Source: Gammaproteobacteria bacterium (GTDB taxonomy: Bacteria; Pseudomonadota; Gammaproteobacteria; SZUA-140). Taken from it: a stretch of DNA of 11,485 bases. The DNA lies in assembly GCA_026994735.1 (NCBI GenBank), contig JALWQD010000353.1:1-11485 (forward strand), given 5' to 3'. Within the stretch, counting starts at the first letter, position 1. Each line of letters starts with the position of its first letter. A program made the translations under genes and the position numbers. Shown here piece after piece: positions 1-7,759 of the stretch. The notes below the pieces were generated by a model. The model saw nothing but the letters and a program-made list of their open reading frames with translations. It was not told the DNA's origin and ran no database searches.

Positions 1-360
1 GGGTGTGTCCATGACCTCAACACCGGTGCCCTGTTGTTGCAAAGATGCCAGTAAGGCTGCTGTTGGCCAGCTAAGTCGTTGGCCGGTTCCCAGCAAGAGT
101 ATATCCAGGGCGAGCTCATCAAGTACGGCAAAGTGTTGCAGACAAAGTGTCGTGACAGATTTGGGCGGCCAGTCACGAATGATGCCATGCGGATGAATGA
201 TCAGGCTGTTGTTGACCGGCTGGTGTTGGTTGACGGGGTGGTTGTCATGCAGTGGCACAACATTGTCCTGTTCAGGGACAGGAACTGAAACAATAATCTC
301 GCCTTCGCTATAACTGTAGATGCTGTGATGGCCGTAATCGGTATCAAGACTGACTTGCAT
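1..360 (-). CDS. Mth938/DUF498-family protein, 3' end cut by window edge
   Basis: The minus strand reads open from an ATG at 360 to the window edge, giving 120 residues. Family features seen: an N-terminal strand pattern reading YSYSEGEI, the segment SLIIHPHGIIRDWPP, then D81-E82-L83 followed by LLLGTGQ (residues 88-94), and near the edge GTGVEVMDT. This is the Mth938-like (DUF498) fold, related to mitochondrial NDUFAF3 and to AAMDC; bacterial members are usually about 120-130 residues, so only the last few residues are missing. The biochemical role of bacterial members is not firmly established. Start choice: ATG 360 has GGGGA about 9 nt upstream and gives the usual N-terminus; an in-frame ATG further upstream at 414 would add 18 residues that do not look like the family. 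The gene is divergent from murJ. Family assignment is from recalled motifs, not a search. Confidence 0.85.
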   Translation of the reverse strand, partial: MQVSLDTDYGHHSIYSYSEGEIIVSVPVPEQDNVVPLHDNHPVNQHQPVNNSLIIHPHGIIRDWPPKSVTTLCLQHFAVLDELALDILLLGTGQRLSWPTAALLASLQQQGTGVEVMDTP

Positions 361-412
361 GCGAGTAATTCCCCGGGAAATTTTGACGCCTCGGGCCAGT
401 GCCCATGGCGGC

Positions 413-441
413 ATAATATAACTGTGTCGGTGAAGCAGCAA
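413..441 (-). promoter_or_regulatory. Candidate sigma70-type promoter for the DUF498 gene
   Basis: On the minus strand TTGCTG (441-436) and TATTAT (418-413) are separated by 17 nt. The -10 matches the consensus at 5 of 6 positions, the -35 at 3 of 6. The predicted start near 406 would give a leader of about 45 nt before the ATG at 360. No comparably good box pair facing murJ was found in 361-556. Confidence 0.35.
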
Positions 442-556
442 ATTGAGTTTCAAATTATCCTCGTTCCTGCTGGACTCTATCGACAGCTCGCTCTACTCTC
501 TTGTGCTGATGATCAATCGTTGGATAACCATGCTTGCATGGTTTGCTGGAGGCAGT

Positions 557-2140
557 GTGAGCGGGCGTTTACTACGATCGACGATGACAGTTGGCGCGAT
601 GACGATGCTCTCGCGCGTACTTGGTTTGCTTCGGGATATTGTTATCGCCGGGGTGGTTGGTGCAGGCGCAGGTGCCGATGCCTTTTTTGTCGCTTTCAAA
701 ATACCCAATTTCATGCGTCGTTTATTTGCTGAGGGCGCCTTTTCGCAATCCTTTGTGCCGGTCTTGTCGGATTATCGGGAAAAGCATGATCGTGTCTCGT
801 TGCGGGCGCTGGTGGCTGCTGTGGCGGGTGTTCACGGCGGGATATTACTACTGGTAACCATCATGGGCGTACTTGCTGCGCCTTTGCTGATCATGGTTTT
901 TGCCCCGGGTTTTATCGCATCTGACGGCCGTTACGATCTTGCCGTGGAGATGATCCGGATTACCTTCCCGTATTTGTTTTTTATCTCCCTGACGGCGATG
1001 GCTGCGGGAATTCTTAATAGTTTTGGTCAATTTGCTGTGCCGGCCTTTACGCCGGTGTTGCTCAATCTGACATTGATTTCAGCGACACTCTGGTTTGCGC
1101 CTGCGCTGGATCAGCCTGTCATGGCACTTGCCTGGGGTGTATTGTTGGCCGGCCTTTTGCAATTTTTGTTTCAGCTCTATCCACTCTTTCGCCTGGGTTT
1201 ACTGGTCTGGCCTCGCTGGCAACCACGGCAGGCAGGTGTACGCCGGATCGGGTCTTTGATGCTGCCAGCCATACTCGGTTCATCGGTAGCCCAGATTAAT
1301 CTTTTGCTGGATACTTTGATAGCCTCTTTTTTGGTTACCGGTAGCGTTAGCTGGTTGTATTTTTCGGATCGTTTGATGGAATTTCCGCTCGGTGTTTTCG
1401 GGATTGCGCTGGCGACGGTGGTGCTGCCGAGTTTGTCGCGCAGCCATGCATCGGGTGCCAGTGAAGGTTATATGGAGACGATAGACTGGGCGCTACGATT
1501 GGTTTTTTTGGTGACTTTTCCGGCGGCTCTGGGGCTGTTTTTACTCGCCGGGCCGATGCTGACAACCTTGTTTGAGTATGGACAGTTTGCAGCTACGGAT
1601 GTGGCTATGTCGCGTCTTAGCCTGATGGCCTATGCTCTGGGGCTGCCGGGGTTTGTGCTTGTCAAGGTGCTGGCATCTGCATTTTATGCCCGTCAGGATA
1701 CCCGGACACCTGTCCGGATTGCGGTGATCTCTATGGTTGCCAATATGGTTGCCAATATCGCCATCGTGATACCTATGGTGGTTTACGATATTCCTGGGCC
1801 CCATGCTGGCCTGGCGTTGGCGACAACGATTTCAGCTTACCTTAATGCCTGGTTGCTTTATCGTGCTTTGTGTCGACAGGGGTATTTTTCCCCTCAGCCA
1901 GGCTGGGGTTTATGGTTAGCGCGAATTTTTCCTGCCCTGCTACTGATGACGCTGCTTTTGTTATGGTTGAGTCCTGCCTGGGAGGTATGGCATGTGATGC
2001 CACTTCTTGAACGTGTAGGGCGGTTGATGTTCTGGGTATTGAGTGGACTGTTGCTTTGTCTGTTGGTGTTTTTTTCGCTCGGTTTACGGTGGCGGCATTT
2101 GCGTGGACCAAGCCTGGCGGCTTCTGATGAGCCGTTGTGA
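557..2140 (+). CDS. murJ: Lipid II flippase MurJ
   Basis: Inner-membrane flippase of the MOP superfamily that moves lipid II to the periplasmic face for peptidoglycan synthesis. The 527-residue product is almost wholly hydrophobic, as expected for 14 membrane segments, and is close in length to the E. coli protein (511). Motifs seen: SRVLGLLRD at the N-terminus, GADAFFVAFKIPN, RRLFAEGAFSQSFVP, and DRLMEFP at 271-277. R20, R26, D41, R54, D271, R272 and E275 match the essential charged residues of E. coli MurJ with a constant +2 offset. Start choice: GTG 557 is preceded by GGAGG (548-552) with a short 4-nt spacer and aligns best with the E. coli N-terminus. The frame stays open upstream to a TTG at 443, and ATG 509 or 530 are possible, but they lack a ribosome site and would add residues not usual for the family. 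ribF follows after 119 nt. Confidence 0.96.
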   Translation: MSGRLLRSTMTVGAMTMLSRVLGLLRDIVIAGVVGAGAGADAFFVAFKIPNFMRRLFAEGAFSQSFVPVLSDYREKHDRVSLRALVAAVAGVHGGILLLVTIMGVLAAPLLIMVFAPGFIASDGRYDLAVEMIRITFPYLFFISLTAMAAGILNSFGQFAVPAFTPVLLNLTLISATLWFAPALDQPVMALAWGVLLAGLLQFLFQLYPLFRLGLLVWPRWQPRQAGVRRIGSLMLPAILGSSVAQINLLLDTLIASFLVTGSVSWLYFSDRLMEFPLGVFGIALATVVLPSLSRSHASGASEGYMETIDWALRLVFLVTFPAALGLFLLAGPMLTTLFEYGQFAATDVAMSRLSLMAYALGLPGFVLVKVLASAFYARQDTRTPVRIAVISMVANMVANIAIVIPMVVYDIPGPHAGLALATTISAYLNAWLLYRALCRQGYFSPQPGWGLWLARIFPALLLMTLLLLWLSPAWEVWHVMPLLERVGRLMFWVLSGLLLCLLVFFSLGLRWRHLRGPSLAASDEPL

Positions 2141-2165
2141 GAAAGCGTTGCCAGTAGTCTATAAT
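2135..2165 (+). promoter_or_regulatory. Candidate promoter for ribF-ileS-lspA-ispH
   Basis: A perfect TATAAT (2160-2165) lies 20 nt after the murJ stop. The best -35 partner is TTGTGA (2135-2140), overlapping the murJ stop codon, with a long 19-nt spacer and 4 of 6 matches. Transcription would begin near 2172, leaving a leader of about 88 nt before ribF. The -10 is convincing; the long spacer makes the whole promoter moderate. Confidence 0.4.
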
Positions 2166-2259
2166 GACCTGTTGGCCGTGCAACCCTCTCGGAGGCTGTT
2201 CGCGGAAAAAATTTGTTGCAGACGTAGCACAGGAGGCGGCGATTCCGAAAAGTGAGACC

Positions 2260-3216
2260 ATGGAACTGATCAGAGGCAGTCATAATCTACGTCCACATCA
2301 CCGTGGCTGCGTGCTGACTATTGGTAATTTCGATGGTCTGCATCTTGGGCATCAGGCGATAATCGACCAACTGGCTGCATCAGCAGAGGTGCATGCCGTT
2401 CCTTCCCTGGTGATGAGTTTTGAGCCTCATCCACGCGAATTTTTTGTCCATGATGCAGCACCGCCGCCGCGTCTTAGCCGTTTGCGCGATAAGGTATTGA
2501 GTCTGCGCCAAATGCCGGTTGATCGACTGCTGTTACTGTCTTTCAATCGTCGTTTGGCGGCGATGACAGCGACAGACTTTATTCAACAACTGCTGGTCGA
2601 TAAACTGGCTATTCGCAGCCTCGTTGTCGGGGATGATTTTCGTTTTGGCGCTCGTCGTCAGGGTGATCTAGAGATGTTGATTGCTGCGGGGAAACGTTGT
2701 GGTTTTGATGTTCAGCCGATGGCAAGCTACTTGTTGGCAGGCAGTCGGGTGAGTTCGACACGTGTGCGGCAGGCTCTTGAAGACGGTGCGCTGGATGAGG
2801 CGAGCAGGCTGCTTGGTCGCCCTTACCGTATTAGCGGTCGGGTTGTGCAGGGCGACCAGCGAGGGCGTACACTCGGGTTTCCGACGGCTAATATTCACTG
2901 GCCGCTGCATTGGCAAGGGCAGCCGACGGGTTTGCCTCTGCGAGGGGTCTATGTGGCCTGGGTCAGAGAGCAAGAAAGCCAGGTATGGCCAGCCGTTGTC
3001 AATGTCGGTCATCGGCCGACCGTTGGTGGTGGATATTGCCGCCTGGAAGCCCATCTGCTTGATTTCGATGGCGACCTTTATGGGCGACACCTGAGTATTG
3101 ATTTTTTGCATCGTTTACGCGCTGAACAACGCTTTTCTGGCCTGGATGAGCTGCGCCAGCAGATTACATGTGACTGTGCTGACGCGCGTCGTTTTCTGGC
3201 TACGCAAGCAGATTAG
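2260..3216 (+). CDS. ribF: Bifunctional riboflavin kinase / FAD synthetase
   Basis: Cytoplasmic enzyme that phosphorylates riboflavin to FMN and then adenylylates FMN to FAD. The 318-residue product (E. coli: 313) has both domains in the normal order. The N-terminal nucleotidyltransferase domain shows GNFDGLHLGHQ with the HxGH motif at 28-31, FEPHP, and the SSTRVR motif at 165-170. The C-terminal kinase domain begins near GRPYRISG (185-192), carries GFPTAN (206-211), and has the expected catalytic glutamate at E263 in RLEAHLLDF. Start choice: ATG 2260 gives the standard MELIRG N-terminus; the reading frame is open upstream to ATG 2164, but those 32 residues are not typical. Just upstream is only a weak GTGAGA; an AGGAGG at 2231-2236 is 23 nt away, too far for this start. 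No FMN riboswitch is seen. Confidence 0.96.
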   Translation: MELIRGSHNLRPHHRGCVLTIGNFDGLHLGHQAIIDQLAASAEVHAVPSLVMSFEPHPREFFVHDAAPPPRLSRLRDKVLSLRQMPVDRLLLLSFNRRLAAMTATDFIQQLLVDKLAIRSLVVGDDFRFGARRQGDLEMLIAAGKRCGFDVQPMASYLLAGSRVSSTRVRQALEDGALDEASRLLGRPYRISGRVVQGDQRGRTLGFPTANIHWPLHWQGQPTGLPLRGVYVAWVREQESQVWPAVVNVGHRPTVGGGYCRLEAHLLDFDGDLYGRHLSIDFLHRLRAEQRFSGLDELRQQITCDCADARRFLATQAD

Positions 3217-3276
3217 CGGGATAAGGATTGCAACTGGCGATTATTTTCATAATTTTTTAATGTGACCTACTGACTC

Positions 3277-6132
3277 ATGACTGACTATAAAAAAACTCTC
3301 AATCTTCCACGCACCAAATTTTCCATGCGTGCGAATCTTTCTCAGCGTGAGCCTGAGTTTGTTCGTCGTTGGCAGCAACAGGGATTGTATGAAAAGATCC
3401 GCCAGCTGCATGCCGGGGCAAAAAAATTCATCCTTCATGATGGTCCCCCCTATGCCAATGGTGAGATCCATATCGGTCATGCAGTCAACAAGATTCTCAA
3501 GGATATTATCCTCAAAGCGCGGACACTGGATGGTTATGATGCCCCCTATGTCCCGGGTTGGGATTGCCATGGTTTGCCGATTGAACTGAATGTCGAAAAG
3601 AAGGTTGGCAAGCCGGGGCAGAAAGTCGATGCCCCGGCCTTTCGCCAGGCCTGCCGTGAGTATGCGGCAAAACAGGTTGACAGGCAGCGTGACGACTTTA
3701 TCCGTCTGGGGGTATTGGCTGATTGGCAGCATCCCTACTTGACGATGGATTATCGCTATGAAGCCGATATCGTCCGTTCTCTGGCTCGGATCATTGCTTC
3801 CGGTCATTTGCAGAAAGGTTTCAAACCGGTTCACTGGTGCTGTGCCTGTGCCTCCGCTCTGGCCGAGGCCGAGGTTGAATATGCTGACAGGGAATCGCCG
3901 GCAATTGATGTTCGTTTTCGCTTTGTTGATCCAGCGGCTGTAGCCAAGGTATTCAAATTGGTGGCAAATTCACAGCCAACATCGATTGTCATCTGGACAA
4001 CAACGCCCTGGACGCTGCCAGCGAACCAGGCTGTGGCAGTGAATGCCGAACTTGATTATGTCTTGCTGGCAGTGGTTTCGGAACAGGGGCCAGAACAGCT
4101 GCTTCTGGCCCAGGCGCTTTACCAACAAGCCTTGACTCGCTATAACCTTGAGGGTCGCGTTATCGGTCGCTGTTCAGGGCAAGACCTCGAGGGCTTGCAG
4201 CTCGACCATCCTTTTAATGATCGGCAGGTGCCCGTTATTGTTGGCGAACATGTGACGACGGATGCGGGTACCGGAGCTGTGCATACGGCACCTGGTCATG
4301 GTCAGGAAGATTATACTGTGGGCCTGCGTTATGGCCTGGAGGTCGTTAATCCCGTTGATTCCCGAGGCCGTTTTCTCAACGATACCGAATTTTTTGCCGG
4401 TGAGTTTGTTTTTGATGCCAATGATCATGTGATGGATGTTTTACGTCAGCAACGTGCCTTGCTGCATGCTGAAAAACTGCAGCATAGTTATCCTCACTGC
4501 TGGCGTCATAAGACGCCAGTCATCTTTCGGGCAACGCCACAATGGTTTATTGGCATGGATGTTAACCAATTGCGCCAATCTGCCTTGAAGGCTGTTGATG
4601 AGATCGAATGGCTGCCCGACTGGGGGCAGGCGCGGATAGCCGGGATGATTACTAACCGGCCAGACTGGTGCATCTCGAGACAGCGGACCTGGGGCGTGCC
4701 GATTACCTTATTTATCCATCGGCAGAGTGGTGACCTCCATCCTCAGAGCGTTTCCTTGATGGCCCGGATCGCTGATCGTATTGAGGCCAAAGGTATTGAT
4801 GCCTGGTTTGATCTTGAAATCAGCGAATGGCTTGGTGATGAGGCTGATGACTACGAGAAGGTAATGGATACGCTCGATGTCTGGTTTGATTCCGGTGTCA
4901 GCCACTATGCGGTTTTACAGCGTCAGTCGCTTGATGACTGTGATCAGGAAAAGGCCGCCTTCGACGGTTTGACTTTTCCCGCAGATCTTTATCTTGAAGG
5001 TTCTGATCAACATCGTGGCTGGTTCCAGTCATCATTATTGACTTCACTGGCTATTGATGGACAAGCGCCGTACCGGACTGTCCTGACACATGGTTTTACT
5101 GTCGATGCCGATGGCCGAAAAATGTCCAAGTCGGTGGGTAATGTCATTTCTCCGCAGAAAGTGGCGAATAAATTAGGCGCTGATATTATCCGCCTTTGGG
5201 TAGCGGCGACTGATTACCGTGCGGAAATGAATGTTTCCGATGAAATTCTTCAGCGCACGGCTGATGCCTACCGCCGGATGCGTAATACGGCGCGTTTTCT
5301 GTTGGCGAATCTGGACGGCTTTGATATGGCCCGCAATGGTTTGCAATCATCATCGATGATTGCCCTCGATTGTTGGGCTGTCGAACGTGCACAGGCGTTA
5401 CAGCTTGAAATTATCGCTGATTATCAGGCCTATGATTTTCATGCGATTTATCAGAAGGTTCAGAATTTCTGTGCAATTGACATGGGCAGTCGCTATCTCG
5501 ATATCATCAAGGACCGTCAGTATACAACCCAGGCTGACAGCCCGGCCCGGCGCTCGGCACAGACGGCTATGCAGCATATTATTGAGGCGATGGTACGTTG
5601 GTTAGCACCTATCCTTAGTTTTACGGCCGAGGATATCTGGTTGCAGATGCCGGGCGCGAGAAGTGAGTCGGTCTTTTTGGAGGCATGGTATCAATTTCCT
5701 GGCTGGGAAAATACGCGTCAGGACTGCATCGACTGGGATCAGCTCTTTGCCGTTCGTGAAGCCGTCAGTCATGTTCTCGAAGGATTGCGCAGTGAAGGGC
5801 ATATTGGCTCGTCGCTTGATGCCGAAGTCAGTCTTTACTGTGAGCCTGATTTGTATGACAGCCTGGCTGTTATCGGCGATGAATTGCGTTTTCTGCTGAT
5901 TACTTCTGCGGCCAGTTTGTTTCCATTAGCCCAACAGCCCGAGGGTGCGCGGATGGTTGATGAAGGGCTTGTGCCTGGACTTGCTGTGATGGCCTCGGTT
6001 GCCGAATATGAAAAATGTGTTCGCTGTTGGCATCGACGGACTGATATTGGTGCTTCTGCAGAACATCCTGAGTTGTGTGCCCGTTGTCTTGACAATATTA
6101 CCGGTACAGGAGAAAAACGTGCCTTTGCCTGA
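3277..6132 (+). CDS. ileS: Isoleucyl-tRNA synthetase
   Basis: Charges tRNA-Ile with isoleucine in the cytoplasm and hydrolyses mischarged valine. The product has 951 residues (E. coli: 938). Seen in order: class I signature HIGH at 65-68 after HDGPPYANG; the inserted CP1 editing domain with TTPWTLPANQ and GTGAVHTAPGHGQEDY; WDCHGLPIE and QWFIGMD typical of the family; KMSKS at 615-619; and a C-terminal zinc finger with C914, C917, C934 and C937, spaced exactly as in E. coli. This zinc-containing form is the usual bacterial type rather than the mupirocin-resistant eukaryote-like one. It starts 60 nt after ribF at ATG 3277, which lacks a clear Shine-Dalgarno site (only GTGACC nearby). The gene is intact with no frameshift. 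lspA begins 6 nt after the stop, so the two are very likely cotranscribed. Confidence 0.98.
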   Translation: MTDYKKTLNLPRTKFSMRANLSQREPEFVRRWQQQGLYEKIRQLHAGAKKFILHDGPPYANGEIHIGHAVNKILKDIILKARTLDGYDAPYVPGWDCHGLPIELNVEKKVGKPGQKVDAPAFRQACREYAAKQVDRQRDDFIRLGVLADWQHPYLTMDYRYEADIVRSLARIIASGHLQKGFKPVHWCCACASALAEAEVEYADRESPAIDVRFRFVDPAAVAKVFKLVANSQPTSIVIWTTTPWTLPANQAVAVNAELDYVLLAVVSEQGPEQLLLAQALYQQALTRYNLEGRVIGRCSGQDLEGLQLDHPFNDRQVPVIVGEHVTTDAGTGAVHTAPGHGQEDYTVGLRYGLEVVNPVDSRGRFLNDTEFFAGEFVFDANDHVMDVLRQQRALLHAEKLQHSYPHCWRHKTPVIFRATPQWFIGMDVNQLRQSALKAVDEIEWLPDWGQARIAGMITNRPDWCISRQRTWGVPITLFIHRQSGDLHPQSVSLMARIADRIEAKGIDAWFDLEISEWLGDEADDYEKVMDTLDVWFDSGVSHYAVLQRQSLDDCDQEKAAFDGLTFPADLYLEGSDQHRGWFQSSLLTSLAIDGQAPYRTVLTHGFTVDADGRKMSKSVGNVISPQKVANKLGADIIRLWVAATDYRAEMNVSDEILQRTADAYRRMRNTARFLLANLDGFDMARNGLQSSSMIALDCWAVERAQALQLEIIADYQAYDFHAIYQKVQNFCAIDMGSRYLDIIKDRQYTTQADSPARRSAQTAMQHIIEAMVRWLAPILSFTAEDIWLQMPGARSESVFLEAWYQFPGWENTRQDCIDWDQLFAVREAVSHVLEGLRSEGHIGSSLDAEVSLYCEPDLYDSLAVIGDELRFLLITSAASLFPLAQQPEGARMVDEGLVPGLAVMASVAEYEKCVRCWHRRTDIGASAEHPELCARCLDNITGTGEKRAFA

Positions 6133-6138
6133 GTTCGC

Positions 6139-6654
6139 ATGATCTCTGTCAGCCCTTTAGACTTCAGCTTTCGCTGGTTTGGTTTAAGCGGTTTGATTGT
6201 CTTGCTGGACCAGCTCAGTAAATTCTGGGCGACAGCATCTCTGCGTCTCTATGAGTCGCTGGACTGGCTACCGTTCTTATCGATGACACTGATGCATAAT
6301 GAAGGCGCGGCTTTTAGTATGTTGAGCGAGCAGGATGGTTGGCAGCGCTGGTTTCTGTCTCTGTTGGCAGTGGGGCTGAGTTTTTTGATCTCTATCTGGA
6401 TTGTCCGCTTGCCACAGCAGGCACATTGGCAGGGGGCCGCACTGGCGCTGATTCTGGGTGGGGCCATGGGTAATTTGATCGACCGTTTGCGCTTCGGCTA
6501 TGTTGTTGATTTTATTGATGTTCACTGGCACAGCTGGCATTGGCCGGCATTTAATCTCGCTGATTCGGCCATTTCCGTGGGCGCTGTGATATTGGTTTTG
6601 GCGGGATTTTTGGGCCCTGCGGAGAAGAAAAAAACAGACGGGAAAGGGGCTTAG
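6139..6654 (+). CDS. lspA: Lipoprotein signal peptidase (signal peptidase II)
   Basis: Inner-membrane aspartyl peptidase that removes the signal peptide from diacylglyceryl-modified prolipoproteins. The 171-residue product has four hydrophobic membrane segments. Family motifs are all present: DQLSKF near D24, HNEGAAFS with N54, GNLIDR, VVDFID with the catalytic D124, and FNLADSAI with the catalytic D142. Their numbering nearly equals that of the P. aeruginosa enzyme (D124/D143). A histidine- and tryptophan-rich stretch, HWHSWHW (129-135), lies between the two catalytic aspartates, where related proteins also vary. The start follows the ileS stop by 6 nt with no strong ribosome site, which suggests translational coupling. 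ispH begins one base after the stop. Confidence 0.97.
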   Translation: MISVSPLDFSFRWFGLSGLIVLLDQLSKFWATASLRLYESLDWLPFLSMTLMHNEGAAFSMLSEQDGWQRWFLSLLAVGLSFLISIWIVRLPQQAHWQGAALALILGGAMGNLIDRLRFGYVVDFIDVHWHSWHWPAFNLADSAISVGAVILVLAGFLGPAEKKKTDGKGA

Positions 6655-6655
6655 T

Positions 6656-7621
6656 ATGGAACCACAGTTGCAGGGCGCTGAGCTCAGATTAGCCAGCCCA
6701 CGCGGTTTTTGTGCGGGTGTTGAACGTGCGATTGAGATTGTCGAGCGCGCGGTCGAGATTTTTGGTGTGCCTATTTATGTGCGCCATGAAGTTGTCCATA
6801 ATCGCTTCGTTGTCGATGAATTGCGAAATAAGGGTGTTGTCTTTGTCGATGAACTTGATGAAGTCCCTGATTCAGCTGTGGTCATTTTCAGCGCTCACGG
6901 TGTTCCTCAATCTGTACGTCGGCAGGCTCAGGAGCGAGGTTTGCGTGTTTTTGATGCGACATGTCCTTTGGTCACTAAGGTGCATCTTGAGGTTGCTCGT
7001 TATGAGCGTGAAAATCATGAATGTGTGCTCATTGGCCATGCCGGTCACCCTGAAGTGGAAGGGACAATGGGGCAATATTTGGCTAATGATAGCCGTCAGA
7101 TGTATCTTGTCGAAAATGTAGAAGATGTTTCGCTATTGGCGGTTAATGACCCTGAGCATCTTGCCTTTGTAACGCAGACAACTTTGTCGATTGATGATAC
7201 TGCGGAGATTATTGAGGCGCTGAAATCACGTTTTCCTGCTATTGAGGGGCCCCGCAAAGATGATATTTGCTATGCCACCCAAAATCGTCAGGATGCGGTT
7301 AAGGCGCTGGCCGTTTGTTCTGATTTGATTCTCGTGGTTGGTTCCCGTAACAGCTCTAATTCAAACCGCTTGTGTGAGTTGCCGCGGCGTTTGGGCGTAA
7401 GCGCGTATCTCATTGACCAGGCATCGGAGATAGACCCTGCCTGGTTAATCGACTGCCAGCGTATCGGTGTGACAGCGGGGGCCTCGGTACCGGAGGTACT
7501 GGTTGCTGCTGTGATTGATCAGTTATTGGCCTGGGGTGCGACGCTGGTTGATGATTTGGCCGGTGAAGAAGAAGAAATTGTTTTTTCCCTACCGAAGGCA
7601 TTACAAAAAACATCTGCTTGA
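6656..7621 (+). CDS. ispH: 4-hydroxy-3-methylbut-2-enyl diphosphate reductase
   Basis: Iron-sulfur enzyme of the last MEP-pathway step, converting HMBPP to isopentenyl and dimethylallyl diphosphate; also known as lytB. The 321-residue product shows all three cluster cysteines, C19 (PRGFCAGV), C103 (DATCPLVTKVH) and C205 (DDICYATQNRQ), and the active-site motifs VVHN (H48), SAHG (H81), HPEVEGTMGQ (E133), TQTTLS and GSRNSSNSNRL. Compared with E. coli the N-terminus has seven extra residues. The start ATG 6656 has AAAGGGG about 7 nt upstream, inside the end of lspA, and is separated from the lspA stop by one base. The SlpA/FkpB peptidyl-prolyl isomerase gene that usually lies between lspA and ispH is absent. 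A strong hairpin follows after 24 nt. Confidence 0.98.
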   Translation: MEPQLQGAELRLASPRGFCAGVERAIEIVERAVEIFGVPIYVRHEVVHNRFVVDELRNKGVVFVDELDEVPDSAVVIFSAHGVPQSVRRQAQERGLRVFDATCPLVTKVHLEVARYERENHECVLIGHAGHPEVEGTMGQYLANDSRQMYLVENVEDVSLLAVNDPEHLAFVTQTTLSIDDTAEIIEALKSRFPAIEGPRKDDICYATQNRQDAVKALAVCSDLILVVGSRNSSNSNRLCELPRRLGVSAYLIDQASEIDPAWLIDCQRIGVTAGASVPEVLVAAVIDQLLAWGATLVDDLAGEEEEIVFSLPKALQKTSA

Positions 7622-7645
7622 TTCCTGCATGGCCTGCAGAAGAGT

Positions 7646-7686
7646 GATGCCAACCGGGGCCAGGTTTATTGTCCCCGGTCGGCATC
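7646..7686. terminator. Hairpin between convergent genes, possible two-way terminator
   Basis: A 14-position stem with one A-C mismatch: 7646-7659 pairs with 7673-7686 around a 13-nt loop. It lies 24 nt after the ispH stop and 74 nt after the stop of the convergent minus-strand gene, so it may end transcripts from both sides. Neither flank has a proper U-run (TTCAAGTGCTT on the + side), so intrinsic termination is uncertain; it may instead protect the 3' end or collide with Rho-dependent termination. Confidence 0.5.
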
Positions 7687-7759
7687 TTCAAGTGCTTACT
7701 GTGTAAGGTCCGTTGATGCGTCGCACCCGAGAGGAATCTTCCCGTCCGCATGTGCGGCT

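Noticed and set aside
5..288. Plus-strand open frames at 5-196 and 79-288
   Set aside because: They are opposite the DUF498 gene, whose minus-strand reading has clear family motifs.
2166..2259. FMN riboswitch upstream of ribF
   Set aside because: The leader is too short and the conserved RFN-element segments are not visible.
1842..2283. Overlapping minus-strand frames of 129 and 139 residues antisense to the murJ end
   Set aside because: No recognisable motif, low-complexity composition, and they lie opposite a clearly coding murJ.
3247..3834. 195-residue minus-strand frame antisense to the start of ileS
   Set aside because: Antisense shadow of a highly conserved coding region; no domain recognised.
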